Shown piece after piece: positions 51,794 to 60,652 of a stretch of 64,000 bases of DNA (the first letter of the stretch is position 1; the number at the start of each line of letters is the position of its first letter). The notes beneath the pieces are model-generated. The model did no database searches and was not told the DNA's origin. It saw only the letters and a program-made list of their open reading frames with translations. The DNA is from Haloterrigena alkaliphila (GTDB lineage Archaea; Halobacteriota; Halobacteria; Halobacteriales; Natrialbaceae), in NCBI RefSeq assembly GCF_017352155.2, contig NZ_CP071462.1, positions 2,170,001 to 2,234,000 on the forward strand, written 5' to 3'. The translations under genes and the position numbers were made by a program.

Positions 51794-51801
51794 TTTCGGA
51801 A
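51794..51801 (+). promoter_or_regulatory. TTTCGGAA box upstream of the RecA-like gene, distal
   Basis: Single octamer in CCGGTTTCGGAACC, about 100 nt before the TATA element of the RecA-like gene. Part of the set also seen at 50583, 50592 and 51870. Confidence 0.45.
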
Positions 51802-51869
51802 CCGACCCGGAAGGGGCCGAATCGACGGCATCAAGCCCGTGAGCGGCCCGAGTAGCGGATCCGGACCGG

Positions 51870-51886
51870 TTTCGGAATCTCGGAAA
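51870..51886 (+). promoter_or_regulatory. TTTCGGAA box and inverted half-site before the RecA-like gene
   Basis: TTTCGGAA at 51870-51877 followed by TCGGAAA at 51880-51886. Together ACCGGTTTCGGA and TCGGAAACGGT form an imperfect palindrome directly upstream of the TATA element at 51899. Confidence 0.55.
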
Positions 51887-51898
51887 CGGTATTCCGCC

Positions 51899-51905
51899 GC
51901 TTATG
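51899..51905 (+). promoter_or_regulatory. TATA box of the RecA-like/PolB2 operon
   Basis: GCTTATG centred 28 nt before the ATG at 51930; it fits a leaderless start for the operon. Confidence 0.5.
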
Positions 51906-51929
51906 GGCTGTTCGCCCGAGTCTCCGTCC

Positions 51930-52649
51930 ATGCACGAGCCACTCGAGTTCGAACCGGGACTGACGGCGCTCGCCGTGCCGTCGCCGCGATCGGCGATCGT
52001 TCACAGACTGGTCTGTTCGCGGCTGGCCGACGCCGCGACCGCCGACGGCGGCGGCCTCGAAGCGTACTGGATCGACGCGCGGAACACGGCCGCGACGCAG
52101 GTTCTCTACGACTGCACCTCGAGCCCGCGCGCCCTCGAGTCGCTGCGGGTCGCGCGGGCCTTTACGGCCTACCAGCACCACTCGCTGGTCCGGGCGGTGA
52201 CCCGGCGGGCGGGACCCGACGCGTCGCTGATCGTCGCGCCGAACGTCGCCAGCCTCTATCACGACGCCGACCTGCCCGAGTGGGAGCGCGAGGACCTCCT
52301 CGCCGCGTCGCTCGAGACGCTCGCGGAACTGGGTCGCGTGCTCGAGTGTCCCGTCGTGGTGACGAGCGCGGACGACGACCGGGTCGCAACGGTTTCCGAC
52401 TACGCCACCGCGACGATCGAGTGCGTTCGCACGCGGGAGGGGATCCGACTCGAGCGCGCGGACGGCGGCACTGACGCTGCGGACGCCGACGGGAACCGCG
52501 GGACCGTCGTTGACGAAACGGCGGGCTACTGGCACGAGCACTACTGGCAGACGACGATCCCCTACTGGGTCGACCTGTGTGGCGCCGTCGACGCGCCGCT
52601 GTCGGTCGTCGAGGCTCACGACCGCGACCTGCTGGAGGTGAGCGCCTGA
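51930..52649 (+). CDS. RecA-superfamily-like protein without a P-loop, first gene of the polB2 operon
   Basis: Protein of 239 residues with the RecA-core layout. The N-terminal GLTALAVPSPRSAIVHRLVC occupies the Walker A position but lacks the GxxxxGK[T/S] residues. The Walker B position is DASLIVAPNVASLY, without the acidic end. A further strand, ECPVVVTSADDD, follows. It therefore looks like an inactive RadA/RecA paralogue. In archaea PolB2 genes are commonly next to such proteins, analogous to bacterial ImuA. Its TGA overlaps the ATG of the next gene by one base. Confidence 0.75.
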   Translation: MHEPLEFEPGLTALAVPSPRSAIVHRLVCSRLADAATADGGGLEAYWIDARNTAATQVLYDCTSSPRALESLRVARAFTAYQHHSLVRAVTRRAGPDASLIVAPNVASLYHDADLPEWEREDLLAASLETLAELGRVLECPVVVTSADDDRVATVSDYATATIECVRTREGIRLERADGGTDAADADGNRGTVVDETAGYWHEHYWQTTIPYWVDLCGAVDAPLSVVEAHDRDLLEVSA

Positions 52650-52960
52650 TGGGGCGCACCAATCCCACCTACCGCGATTCGCTCCGGCGACTCGAGTCCG
52701 AGTGGGAGCCGATGCGGCGGGCGCTGCGCCGGGAGTATCAGGCGGACTTCGACCGGCTGTTCGATCGCGGTCGGAACTTCGCCGACGCGGCGGGCTACGC
52801 GAACCCGCGGGATCCCGCGCGAGCGCTGTTGCTCTCGCTCGCGCTGGCCCACGAGGTCGAACTGCGCCGGTTACGGGCGGAACTCGAGGCGCGTGCGGAC
52901 GGCGGTAGTGCGGAGAGAGATGTGGAGGGAGATGATCGAGGCGGAGGGGACGGCGAGTGA
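52649..52960 (+). CDS. Small helical protein of the polB2 operon
   Basis: Protein of 103 residues MGRTNPTYRDSLRRLESEWE, followed by a long helix pair (RREYQADFDRLFDRGRNFAD, ARALLLSLALAHEVELRRLR) and an acidic Gly-rich tail. Start and stop overlap both neighbours (TGATG upstream, GTGA downstream), so it is translated with them. It is probably a linker or accessory factor of the polymerase complex. Function unknown. Confidence 0.75.
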   Translation: MGRTNPTYRDSLRRLESEWEPMRRALRREYQADFDRLFDRGRNFADAAGYANPRDPARALLLSLALAHEVELRRLRAELEARADGGSAERDVEGDDRGGGDGE

Positions 52961-55269
52961 GTCCCTACACGTTCGAGTTCGAGGACGGCGCCGTTCGGGA
53001 GTGGTCGCTGACCGATACCGGTGCGGCGCCGACGCTCGTCGAGGACTACACCCCCTCGCTGTTCGTCTCGGGACCCGACGACGCGCTGGCGGACCTGCGA
53101 GCGCGCCTCGATCCCGATCCGAAGGTCGTCGCGACCGCCCGCGATCGGTGGGCGACGGACCTCCACGAGGCTCACGTCGGCGAGCGAAGCCGGCCGCTGC
53201 GAGTCGACTGCGAGCGCGTCGGCGAGATCCGGACGCTCGTCCGCGAGATCCGCGGCGTTCACGAGCGCGGGACGCACGCCCCCGGCACCTTCCGCCTCTA
53301 CGACGTGGACCTCGAGCCCGGCTTCCGCTACTGTCTGGACCGCAGGATCGATCCGACGCCGACCCGCGAGTTGCGGACCCTCCGGCTCGAACTCGACGAT
53401 CCCGCGCTGGCCGACGGTACCGTCGCAGCGCTTCGACTCGAGGGAGAGCCGATCATCGAGACGGCATCGCCCGCCGATGAGTTCGAGATCCTCCGGACGC
53501 TGAATCGACGCCTCGAGCGCGACGATCCGGACGTCCTCGTGGTGAGCCACGGCGACCTGATCCCGCTGCTCGAGCGGCGGGCGTCGGAACTGGGCCTCGA
53601 GGAATTCTCGCTGGGACGATTGCCGGGCTGGACGCAGTTGGCGGGCGAGAACGCCTTCGAGAGCTACGGACGGGTGGGCCACTCGCCGGCGCGGTACCGG
53701 GTTCCCGGCCGGGCGATCGTCGATACGTCGAACAGCTTCCTCTGGAACCAGTCGGGGCTGGCCGGCCTCGAGTACATGGTCGCGAAGACGGGCCGACCCC
53801 TGCAGGAGGCCGCGTGGGGGAGCATCGGCACGCTGTTGACTTCGCGCCAGATTCGGATCGCCCGCGACGACTGGGGCGTCCTCGCGCCGTGGAACAAGTG
53901 GGAACCCGAGCGGTTTTCGGACGTGTCGACGCTGCACGCGGCCGACCGGGGTGGGTTCACGTTCGCCCCCGAGGTCGGGCTCCACGAGGATGTCCACGAG
54001 ATCGACTTCGCGTCGCTGTACCCGCGGATCATCTGCGAGTACGGCGTCAGTCCGGAGACGGTCGACTGCGCCCACGACGCGGGCGCGCTCGAGTGCGACA
54101 GCCATCGCGTCCCGCAACTCGGCTACGAGATCTGCGAGGGCGGGGCCAGGGGAACCGACGACGGCCCCTTCCTGCCGTCCGTCCTCGAGCCCCTCCTGTC
54201 CGATCGCGCCGCGATAAAGGAACGACTCGCCGACGATCCGCCCGAACCCGAGGCGAGCCGACTCCGGGCCGAGTCGGGTGCCATCAAGTGGGTGCTCGTC
54301 TCCTGTTTCGGCTATCAGGGCTACCGGAACGCCAAGTACGGCCGCATCGAGTGCCACGAGGCGATCAACGCCTACGCCCGCGACATCGCGCTGACCGCCA
54401 AGGGGCGACTCGAGGACGCGGGCTGGCGGATCGTCCACGGCATCGTCGACAGCCTCTGGGTGACGCCGCGCGAGGGCGTCGATCCGGAGCCCCTGGCGGA
54501 CGTGATCGCCGACATCGGCGAGCGGGTCGGGATCCCCCTCGAGCACGACGGCAGCTACGAGTGGGTCTGTTTCGTGCCGTTGCGAGAGTCGATCCCGAGC
54601 GCGGACGGCGCTGCATCGGAGCCGGCGGACGTGAGCGCGGCGACGGCGAACGCGGGTCGGTCGGCGACGGCCCCCGATTCCGCGCCAGCAGGCGAGCTCA
54701 ACTCCGCGCCAGCGGGCGCGCTCACCAAATACTTCGGCAAGCGCGAGTCGGGCCAGTACAAGTTTCGGGGCATCGAACTGCGCCAGCGCTCGACCCCTGA
54801 GTACGTCGCCGAGAGCCAGCGGGCGTTCGTCGCGGCCCTCGACCGGGAGCGCGACCCCGCCGCCGTCTGCGACGTCCTCGAGCGGCGACTCGGGGCGCTC
54901 CGGCGGGGCGAGGTCGATCCCGCCGCCCTCGAGATCACGAAGCGCGTCTCGAAACCGCTGTCGGCGTACCACCGGCGGACCAGAACCGTCGCGGCCCTCG
55001 AGCGCTACGAGCGGCGGGGCGTCGACCGCCGGCCCGGCCAGTCGGTCCGCTACCTCGTTGCGGACGACGACGCTCGCGGGCCCGAGCGCGTTCGACTGCC
55101 GTTCGAGGCGAACGCGGCCGCGGGTCTCGAGTACGACGCCGCGTTCTACGCGACCCTGCTCGTCCGCGCCTGCGAGAGCGTCGTCTCGCCGCTGGGCTGG
55201 GATCGCTCGCGGATCCGCCGGCACCTGCGCGAAGGACGGACGGTGCGACTGTCGGCGTTCGTCGACTGA
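52957..55269 (+). CDS. polB2: B-family DNA polymerase of the PolB2 type with altered catalytic motifs
   Basis: Protein of 770 residues starting with GTG at 52957. Motif A is intact: DFASLYPRII with Asp350. Motif B is AIKWVLVSCFGYQGYRNAKY; the usual NSxYG is replaced by VSCFGY. Motif C reads HGIVDSLWV (Asp498), so DTD is changed to IVD with only the second Asp kept. The exonuclease part lacks the DxE and NxxxFD signatures (near SHGDLIPLLE). A Ser/Ala-rich linker at about 550-590 precedes the thumb. In Sulfolobus PolB2/Dpo2 promotes damage-induced mutagenesis, so a specialised role is likely. Confidence 0.9.
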   Translation: MSPYTFEFEDGAVREWSLTDTGAAPTLVEDYTPSLFVSGPDDALADLRARLDPDPKVVATARDRWATDLHEAHVGERSRPLRVDCERVGEIRTLVREIRGVHERGTHAPGTFRLYDVDLEPGFRYCLDRRIDPTPTRELRTLRLELDDPALADGTVAALRLEGEPIIETASPADEFEILRTLNRRLERDDPDVLVVSHGDLIPLLERRASELGLEEFSLGRLPGWTQLAGENAFESYGRVGHSPARYRVPGRAIVDTSNSFLWNQSGLAGLEYMVAKTGRPLQEAAWGSIGTLLTSRQIRIARDDWGVLAPWNKWEPERFSDVSTLHAADRGGFTFAPEVGLHEDVHEIDFASLYPRIICEYGVSPETVDCAHDAGALECDSHRVPQLGYEICEGGARGTDDGPFLPSVLEPLLSDRAAIKERLADDPPEPEASRLRAESGAIKWVLVSCFGYQGYRNAKYGRIECHEAINAYARDIALTAKGRLEDAGWRIVHGIVDSLWVTPREGVDPEPLADVIADIGERVGIPLEHDGSYEWVCFVPLRESIPSADGAASEPADVSAATANAGRSATAPDSAPAGELNSAPAGALTKYFGKRESGQYKFRGIELRQRSTPEYVAESQRAFVAALDRERDPAAVCDVLERRLGALRRGEVDPAALEITKRVSKPLSAYHRRTRTVAALERYERRGVDRRPGQSVRYLVADDDARGPERVRLPFEANAAAGLEYDAAFYATLLVRACESVVSPLGWDRSRIRRHLREGRTVRLSAFVD

Positions 55270-55439
55270 GGGCTCGAGTACCGAGCACCGACTGTCGAAG
55301 CGGTTGACTGGACACACGTAGTGAGGGTGTGCACCACATTTATGCGCGTCAACCGACTCGTGAGTACTACTTGCGTATGAGGCATTCCGATCAGCCCGCG
55401 GATCAGCGTCGGTCCCGCCTCCGACACCGACAATGAATC

Positions 55440-55843
55440 GTCGCCCAACTGGACCACCGAGGGCGCCTCGCGGACGTGCTGACGGAGCTGGAGATGCGGA
55501 TCGCGGAGACCGACGTCGAGATCACCGTCGTTCCGCTCCCACGGTCTACGGCGATTCGGGACGGCTCAGACGGGTGTTCCAGAACCGGCTGGACAACCCG
55601 GTTACATATGCTGGCGAAGACACCCCACGTATATCCGTGTTCGCGGATAAACGTGGACAAGAGTGGACGATTTCAGCTTGCGAACGGGGGATCGGGACCG
55701 ATCCGGCGGACGCGGATCGCATCTATCAGGTGTTCGACCGGCTCCACAGCATCGAGGAGTACGAGGGGTCGACGTTCTCCGTGACGCTGCCGGCGCCGCC
55801 GGACGCCCAACCCGCGACTGGACCCACGACCGACCATGAGTGA
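55440..55843 (+). pseudogene. Truncated, frameshifted histidine kinase ATPase-domain remnant
   Basis: The first part (LADVLTELEMRIAETDVEIT) is in one frame. A base is lost near 55543, and the sequence continues in another frame: VYGDSGRLRRVFQNRLDNPV, then DRIYQVFDRLHSIEEYEG, then [11 protein letters not shown]. The Gly-rich G2 box of the ATPase (GTGIGLALC-type, about 30 codons) is missing between EYEG and STFSV. The sensor and phospho-acceptor parts are also absent. Its last stop overlaps the start of the response regulator by eight bases, showing the ancestral kinase-regulator operon. Confidence 0.8.
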
Positions 55844-56297
55844 TTCGAGACAGTTCAAACCGGAGCCAGCACAGATACTGTTAGTCGAGGACAATCCCGG
55901 GGACGTCCGACTGACCGAAGAAGCGTTCAAACAGGGCCGCATCGAGAACGACCTCCACGTCGTCTCGGACGGCAACGAAGCGCTGGAGTTCCTCTACCAG
56001 CGCGGCGAGTACGAGGACGCGCCGCGACCGGACCTCATCCTGCTCGACCTCAACCTGCCGCGGAAGGACGGCGAGGACGTCCTCGAGGAACTCAAGGGGG
56101 ACTCGGAGCTACGATCGATTCCGGTGATCGTGCTGACGAGTTCGCGGGCCGAGGAAGACGTCGTCAGGTCGTACGAACTCCACGCCAACGCCTACCTGAC
56201 GAAGCCGGTCGATCCGGACGACTTCATCGAGACGGTCCGGGCCTTCGAGAAGTTCTGGTTCTCCGTCGTCCGACTCCCGCCGGAAGGTGAGCAATAA
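55836..56297 (+). CDS. Single-domain response regulator (CheY/Rcp1-like)
   Basis: Protein of 153 residues that is one receiver domain. The acid pocket is VEDN, the phospho-acceptor is D71 in ILLDLNLP, and Thr/Ser plus Lys are in [11 protein letters not shown] and [10 protein letters not shown]. The RxVxDGxEALEFL region ([16 protein letters not shown]) marks the Rcp1-like group that pairs with phytochrome-like or multi-sensor kinases. The cognate kinase directly upstream is a pseudogene, so it must be served by another kinase. The TAA overlaps the next ATG. Confidence 0.92.
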   Translation: MSDSRQFKPEPAQILLVEDNPGDVRLTEEAFKQGRIENDLHVVSDGNEALEFLYQRGEYEDAPRPDLILLDLNLPRKDGEDVLEELKGDSELRSIPVIVLTSSRAEEDVVRSYELHANAYLTKPVDPDDFIETVRAFEKFWFSVVRLPPEGEQ

Positions 56298-57979
56298 TGA
56301 GCGAGACGGACACGCAGGCCGACGCGAGCGCCGACGCCGACACGCTGGAGGTCCTCCTCATCGAGGACAATCCGGGTGACGCGCGGCTGATCCAGGAGAT
56401 GCTCCGGGACACCGAGGAACTCGCCCAGCGGGTCAGCTCCGACGAGTCGGCGGGACGAACGCCCGAGATCACCCGCGAGAACCGACTCGAGGACGGGTTG
56501 ACGTCCCTCGAGGCGACGGCCGCCGACGTCGTTCTGCTCGACCTGAACCTCCCCGACAGCGAGGGGTTGGAGACCCTCGACACGGTCCACGCCGAGAGCG
56601 AGGAGACGCCGATCGTCGTGCTGACCGGCGTCCGCGACCAGCAGGTCGGCGTGCAGGCGATCCAGCGGGGCGCACAGGACTTCCTCGTCAAGGACGAGGT
56701 GACCAGCGAGCTGCTCGTGCGGACGATCCACCACGCGATCGAACGGGCCCGACAGGAACGGGAACGCCGTCGCCAGCGCGAGCAACTCGAGGCGCTCAAC
56801 CGGCTCAACCGGATCGGCCACGACATCACCCACGCGGTGATCACGACCGAGACGCGAGCGGACCTCGAGCAACGGGTCTGCGACCGCCTCGCCGAGTCCG
56901 ACGCCTACCGATTCGCGTGGATCGGCGGCGTCAACCCCGGTAGCGATCGCGTGGTACCGAAGGCGGCCGCGGGCGCCGAGGACGGCTATCTCGACGACGT
57001 CGAGGTTTCCGTCGACGAGGACGACGTGACCGGGCAGGGACCGACCGGGACGGCGATCCGGACGGGTTCGGTGCAGGTGATGAGCGACGCGCAATCGGAC
57101 CCCGAGTTCGAGCCGTGGCGCGAGGAGGCGCTCGAGCGCGGCTATCACTCGGCTGCAGCGATCCCCATCATGCACGAGGACCTCGTCTACGGCGTGTTGA
57201 ACGTCTACTCCGAGTCGCCGCGGGCGTTCGACGGGCCGGAGACGACGATCCTCGCCCGGATCGGCGACGTCATCGCCCACGCGATCACCGCGATCGAGCG
57301 TAAGGACGCGCTGGTCAGCGACGCCGTCATCGAACTCGAGTTCCGCGTCGAGGAACTGGCGCAGCCGCTGATCCGGCTGTCGTCCGAGGAGGAGTGTACG
57401 ATCCAGTTCGAACAACTGATCCGCGGCGACGAGACGCTGCTCGCCTACGGATCGGCGGAGGGCGTCGATCAGGAGACCTTCGAGGAGACCATCGCGGAGA
57501 CCGAGGGCTTCGGCGAGGTCCGGTTCCTCGCCGTCAGACGCGACGAGTTCGAGTTCGAACTCGTGGCGCCGGCCGCGGTCTCGATGTTCGAGACCATCGC
57601 GACCCACGGCGGCCGCGTTCAGTCCGCGCGGATCGCCGACGGCGAGTTCCGATTCGTCGTCGAACTCCCGCGCGGCCGGGACACCCGGCAGATGATCGAA
57701 CTCATCAAGGACCAGCGCGACGACGTCACCTACCTCGCCCAGCGGACCCGCGAGCGCGGCGAGCGCAGCGATTCGGGAACGACGTCGGTTCTCGAGGACG
57801 ACCTCACCGACAAGCAGCGAGCGGCCCTCGAGACGGCTTACTTCGCGGGCTACTTCGACTGGCCCCGCGAGAGCACCGGCGAGGAGATCTCCGAGCGACT
57901 CGGGATCGCGCCGGCGACCTTCAACCAGCACCTCCGGACCGCCGAGCGGAAGTTCTTCGATTCGGTGATCGGCGAGTGA
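56297..57979 (+). CDS. REC-GAF-BAT-HTH_10 response regulator
   Basis: Protein of 560 residues. The receiver is at about 15-150 with D82 in VVLLDLNLPDSEG. A helical linker (ERARQERERRRQREQLEALN) follows, then GAF at about 170-330, then the bacterioopsin-activator domain at about 340-470. The C-terminal helix-turn-helix is LTDKQRAALETAYFAGYFDW followed by ISERLGIAPATFNQHLRTAE. It shares the TAATG overlap with the response regulator. A kinase acting on the receiver would be expected; the neighbouring one is broken. Confidence 0.9.
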   Translation: MSETDTQADASADADTLEVLLIEDNPGDARLIQEMLRDTEELAQRVSSDESAGRTPEITRENRLEDGLTSLEATAADVVLLDLNLPDSEGLETLDTVHAESEETPIVVLTGVRDQQVGVQAIQRGAQDFLVKDEVTSELLVRTIHHAIERARQERERRRQREQLEALNRLNRIGHDITHAVITTETRADLEQRVCDRLAESDAYRFAWIGGVNPGSDRVVPKAAAGAEDGYLDDVEVSVDEDDVTGQGPTGTAIRTGSVQVMSDAQSDPEFEPWREEALERGYHSAAAIPIMHEDLVYGVLNVYSESPRAFDGPETTILARIGDVIAHAITAIERKDALVSDAVIELEFRVEELAQPLIRLSSEEECTIQFEQLIRGDETLLAYGSAEGVDQETFEETIAETEGFGEVRFLAVRRDEFEFELVAPAAVSMFETIATHGGRVQSARIADGEFRFVVELPRGRDTRQMIELIKDQRDDVTYLAQRTRERGERSDSGTTSVLEDDLTDKQRAALETAYFAGYFDWPRESTGEEISERLGIAPATFNQHLRTAERKFFDSVIGE

Positions 57980-58293
57980 CGGCCCCTCGCCGCACCTGGC
58001 GACGCGTCCGATAGCGGTCTCGAATCCGGCGTTTTCCGGCAGTTCTCTCGCGAATCAGTACGTTTCTTCTCCTCGAGTCGCTCCGCCGTCGATATCGGCG
58101 GATACATCGTATACTGCGATACGAAATACTGCTACAGTGATATTTTCGCGGAAGCGTCGTCCGGGTGAGCGCGGGCGCGTTCCGCTCCCGATGCGCGTCT
58201 CGGCAACCGGTCAGTCGAGAACTTCGGCCCAGTCAGTCGATCGACCGGACCGCGTCCGAAACGCCGAGGTGGCTCGAGCGAGAACGAGGACGC
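57980..58293. other. Intergenic region before the micro zinc-finger genes
   Basis: About 310 bp with no gene. An AT-richer stretch (ATACATCGTATACTGCGATA at 58100-58119) and a TGATATTTTCGCGG follow; nothing further is evident. Confidence 0.45.
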
Positions 58294-58437
58294 GTGACCG
58301 ACGCGAACGACGAGCGAGTCGATCCCGAGCGCGACGCCGACGAGCGACGCGGGGGCCGCGAGTGCGAGGTCTGTGGCGAGCGCGTTCCGGCGGCCGTCTA
58401 CCGCGAACACCTGCTCAAGGCGTGCCCGGGCCGGTGA
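58294..58437 (+). CDS. Micro zinc-finger protein (47 aa), CxxC-HxxxxC
   Basis: GTG-initiated protein that starts with a polar acidic segment and ends in RECEVCGERVPAAVYREHLL then KACPG. The spacing CEVC, EH, C gives a C2HC zinc site. An upstream in-frame codon at 58165 adds a Ser/Arg stretch that looks noncoding. Role unknown. Confidence 0.6.
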   Translation: MTDANDERVDPERDADERRGGRECEVCGERVPAAVYREHLLKACPGR

Positions 58438-58642
58438 GTGTGTCCGAGTCGATGAGCGGGTCCAAATCGATGAGCGGGTCCGGGTCGATGATCGCGACTC
58501 GAGAGGCCGGCGAGACGCGGAATCGCTCGATCCCGAACCGCTCGGCTGACACCGATCGTCCGACGGACGCGTGACGCGGTTTTCTTTCGGCGAGAAGCGG
58601 AGCAAGGCCTATTCGGGTCGTCGATATCAGAACCGACCAGTG

Positions 58643-58768
58643 ATGGGGCAGTTCGAATCCAGCATCTGGCAGTGTCCGGCGTGTGGCCGGTCGGTGAACC
58701 GCTTCGTGAACGGCTGCCGGTGTCCGTCGTGCCGGGAGAACGTCCTCGACGACTGCGGCTGTCGGTAG
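58643..58768 (+). CDS. Zinc-ribbon micro protein (41 aa)
   Basis: MGQFESSIWQCPACGRSVNR, then CRCPSCRENVLDDCGCR. Seven cysteines (CPAC, CRCPSC, CGC) indicate a zinc ribbon or a compact metal-binding fold. An alternative GTG start at 58571 would add 24 residues (FSFGEKRSKAYSGRRYQNRP) and cannot be excluded. A TATA-like CCTATT at 58607-58612 fits the ATG at 58643. Confidence 0.65.
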   Translation: MGQFESSIWQCPACGRSVNRFVNGCRCPSCRENVLDDCGCR

Positions 58769-58774
58769 CGTGCG

Positions 58775-60532
58775 CTACTTCTCTTCGACGTGGCGGATCT
58801 CGCAGGCGATGCCGCGGCTGCTCTCGCACATTTCGCGGCCGAACATCTCGGCGCGGCCGATAGCGAAGGCCGACGGCCCCTCGACGACGACCTCGTCGCC
58901 GACTCGGATCTCGTCGTCGGCGTCGACGACGCCCGGCGCGAGCACGCTGCCGTGGGGGACGAAGCCGTCGATTTCCACGCGCTTCGCGGGGGCGTCGCTC
59001 TCGACCCAGCGTCGGGCGCCCTCGAGCGTGAACGAGAGCGTGCCGTACTGGGGGACCATCGTCGCCAGCTGGGTCTCCTCGCTGTCCCGAACCTGGATCT
59101 TCGGGTAGCGACTGGTGGTCTGGATATCTTCGAAGAGGTCGTCGCCGGCGCCGTCGCCGAGCAGGTAGTCCGCGATGGCGCGGACGGTGTTGTGCTCGCG
59201 CTCGCGCTTGGAGTACTTCAGTTCGCCATCCAGCGCCGTTCCGAGATTCGAGAGCGACTCGTCGTCGGTCGGGTGACCGCCCTCGGGAACCGTGTACGTG
59301 ATGTCGAGGTCGAGGGCCTCCTCGACGCGGGAGACGATGTCGCGGTAGCCCTCGTCGGGGACGTGAGCGATGATCTCGGGGTAGTCGTTTCGCTCGAGGT
59401 AGCGCCGAAGGACCTCGCTGACGAACTGCTTCTCGTCTTCGGACCACCGTCCCGTCACGACGGTGTCGTAGTGCTGGGCCGGGTAGGTCGTCTCGAGTTC
59501 CTGCGGGACGACGCCGATGGGGCTGGTCATCGAGACGAGGTGGGCGCGCCACTGGATGACGTCGTGGAACTGGCCGTGGCTCTGGGACTCGCTGTAGGGT
59601 TTCGTCGCCGAGCAGGGCACCAGTACCAGCGGATTTTTGAACCGGTTGCGATAGCGCGTGGTCACGCGATCGGCGAAGCGCTGAATCTCGACCCGGCGGA
59701 GGGTGTCCTCGGTCGCCGCGTTGATCTGGGCGTCCCGCAGGATGGGCGTGCGCTCCTCGAGGTAGCTCCACTGCGAATCCAGTTCGCGCACGGCGGCGGT
59801 GAGCCACTGGTCGTGGCGGGCCTGCCCCTCGACGTAGTCCCGCAGACGGCCGTCGCGGATGCGCCGGCGGACGATCCCCAGTTCGGCCGCCAGGGCGTTT
59901 CGGTTGTGTTCGGCGCAGTCCTCGCGGGTGAACTCCTCGCGGGGCTGCTGGCAGGCCGGACAGGAGCAGGGGAGTTCCTCGAGGTCCTCGAGGAAGTACG
60001 CCTCGTCGGTGGTGAGATAGCGCCCTTCAGTCCCTTTCACGACCGCGGCGGTCGCGTCGAAGAGGTCGACGCCGGCGTAGGCCAGCACGGCGACGTTGCG
60101 CGGCGTGGCGACCCCCGAGAAGTAGAGCGCGGTGTCGGCCGGAATCGCTTCGCGGACGTTCACGACGGCCTCGACGAGCGCCGCGCCGTGGCCCGTGATC
60201 GACTGGACGTCCGAGACGGCGTAGGCGTCCGTCCCCTGGTCGTCGGCGTCCTCACTCGAGACGACCGCGACGCTGGGGTAGTCGACGTCGGGGTGGTCGA
60301 CCGCGAAAGACTCCCGGACCTCGTCGGTGGTGCCGCCGGGGAACGCCCGGTGGGGGAGGACCGTCAGATGCGAGTCGTCGCCCTCGGGGACCTCCCGCTC
60401 GGCGCTCCACAGCGACCCCGCGTCCTCGAGGACGTCGTCGACGAGCGCGGGGGTCGTCACGGGCGACTCGAGGCGGAGTTCGCCCGCGCGAGCGGCCCCG
60501 TCGCGCTCGTGGACTTCGAAGTAGTCGGTCAT
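58775..60532 (-). CDS. arcS: Archaeosine synthase (ArcS)
   Basis: Protein of 585 residues. The TGT-like N-terminus (EVHERDGAARAGELRLESPV, then FSGVATPRNVAVLAYAGVDL) is followed by the zinc-type CSCPAC region. The ArcS-specific core LVLVPCSATKPYSES, where PCSATKPY is the amino-transfer motif, comes at about residue 305. A C-terminal PUA domain (about 510-585, VSG-type SVLAPGVVDADDEIRVGDEV) binds tRNA. It attaches lysine to preQ0-tRNA before RaSEA cleaves it. ATG at 60532. Confidence 0.9.
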   Translation of the reverse strand: MTDYFEVHERDGAARAGELRLESPVTTPALVDDVLEDAGSLWSAEREVPEGDDSHLTVLPHRAFPGGTTDEVRESFAVDHPDVDYPSVAVVSSEDADDQGTDAYAVSDVQSITGHGAALVEAVVNVREAIPADTALYFSGVATPRNVAVLAYAGVDLFDATAAVVKGTEGRYLTTDEAYFLEDLEELPCSCPACQQPREEFTREDCAEHNRNALAAELGIVRRRIRDGRLRDYVEGQARHDQWLTAAVRELDSQWSYLEERTPILRDAQINAATEDTLRRVEIQRFADRVTTRYRNRFKNPLVLVPCSATKPYSESQSHGQFHDVIQWRAHLVSMTSPIGVVPQELETTYPAQHYDTVVTGRWSEDEKQFVSEVLRRYLERNDYPEIIAHVPDEGYRDIVSRVEEALDLDITYTVPEGGHPTDDESLSNLGTALDGELKYSKREREHNTVRAIADYLLGDGAGDDLFEDIQTTSRYPKIQVRDSEETQLATMVPQYGTLSFTLEGARRWVESDAPAKRVEIDGFVPHGSVLAPGVVDADDEIRVGDEVVVEGPSAFAIGRAEMFGREMCESSRGIACEIRHVEEK

Positions 60533-60652
60533 ACCCGATATGGGCGGGGGCGCGCGAAAGAGGCTGTCGGTCCCGGCGCACGCAGTCGATCGCTATTCGC
60601 GGCCGAACCGATGAAAGTTTACTATAATAGTTAATACACCCCCGAAAGCCCT

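Noticed and set aside
49368-51930. Replication origin next to the Cdc6-like gene
   Set aside because: I looked for repeated origin-recognition boxes around the gene and did not see them; the TTTCGGAA octamers sit at promoter positions and are shorter than known boxes.
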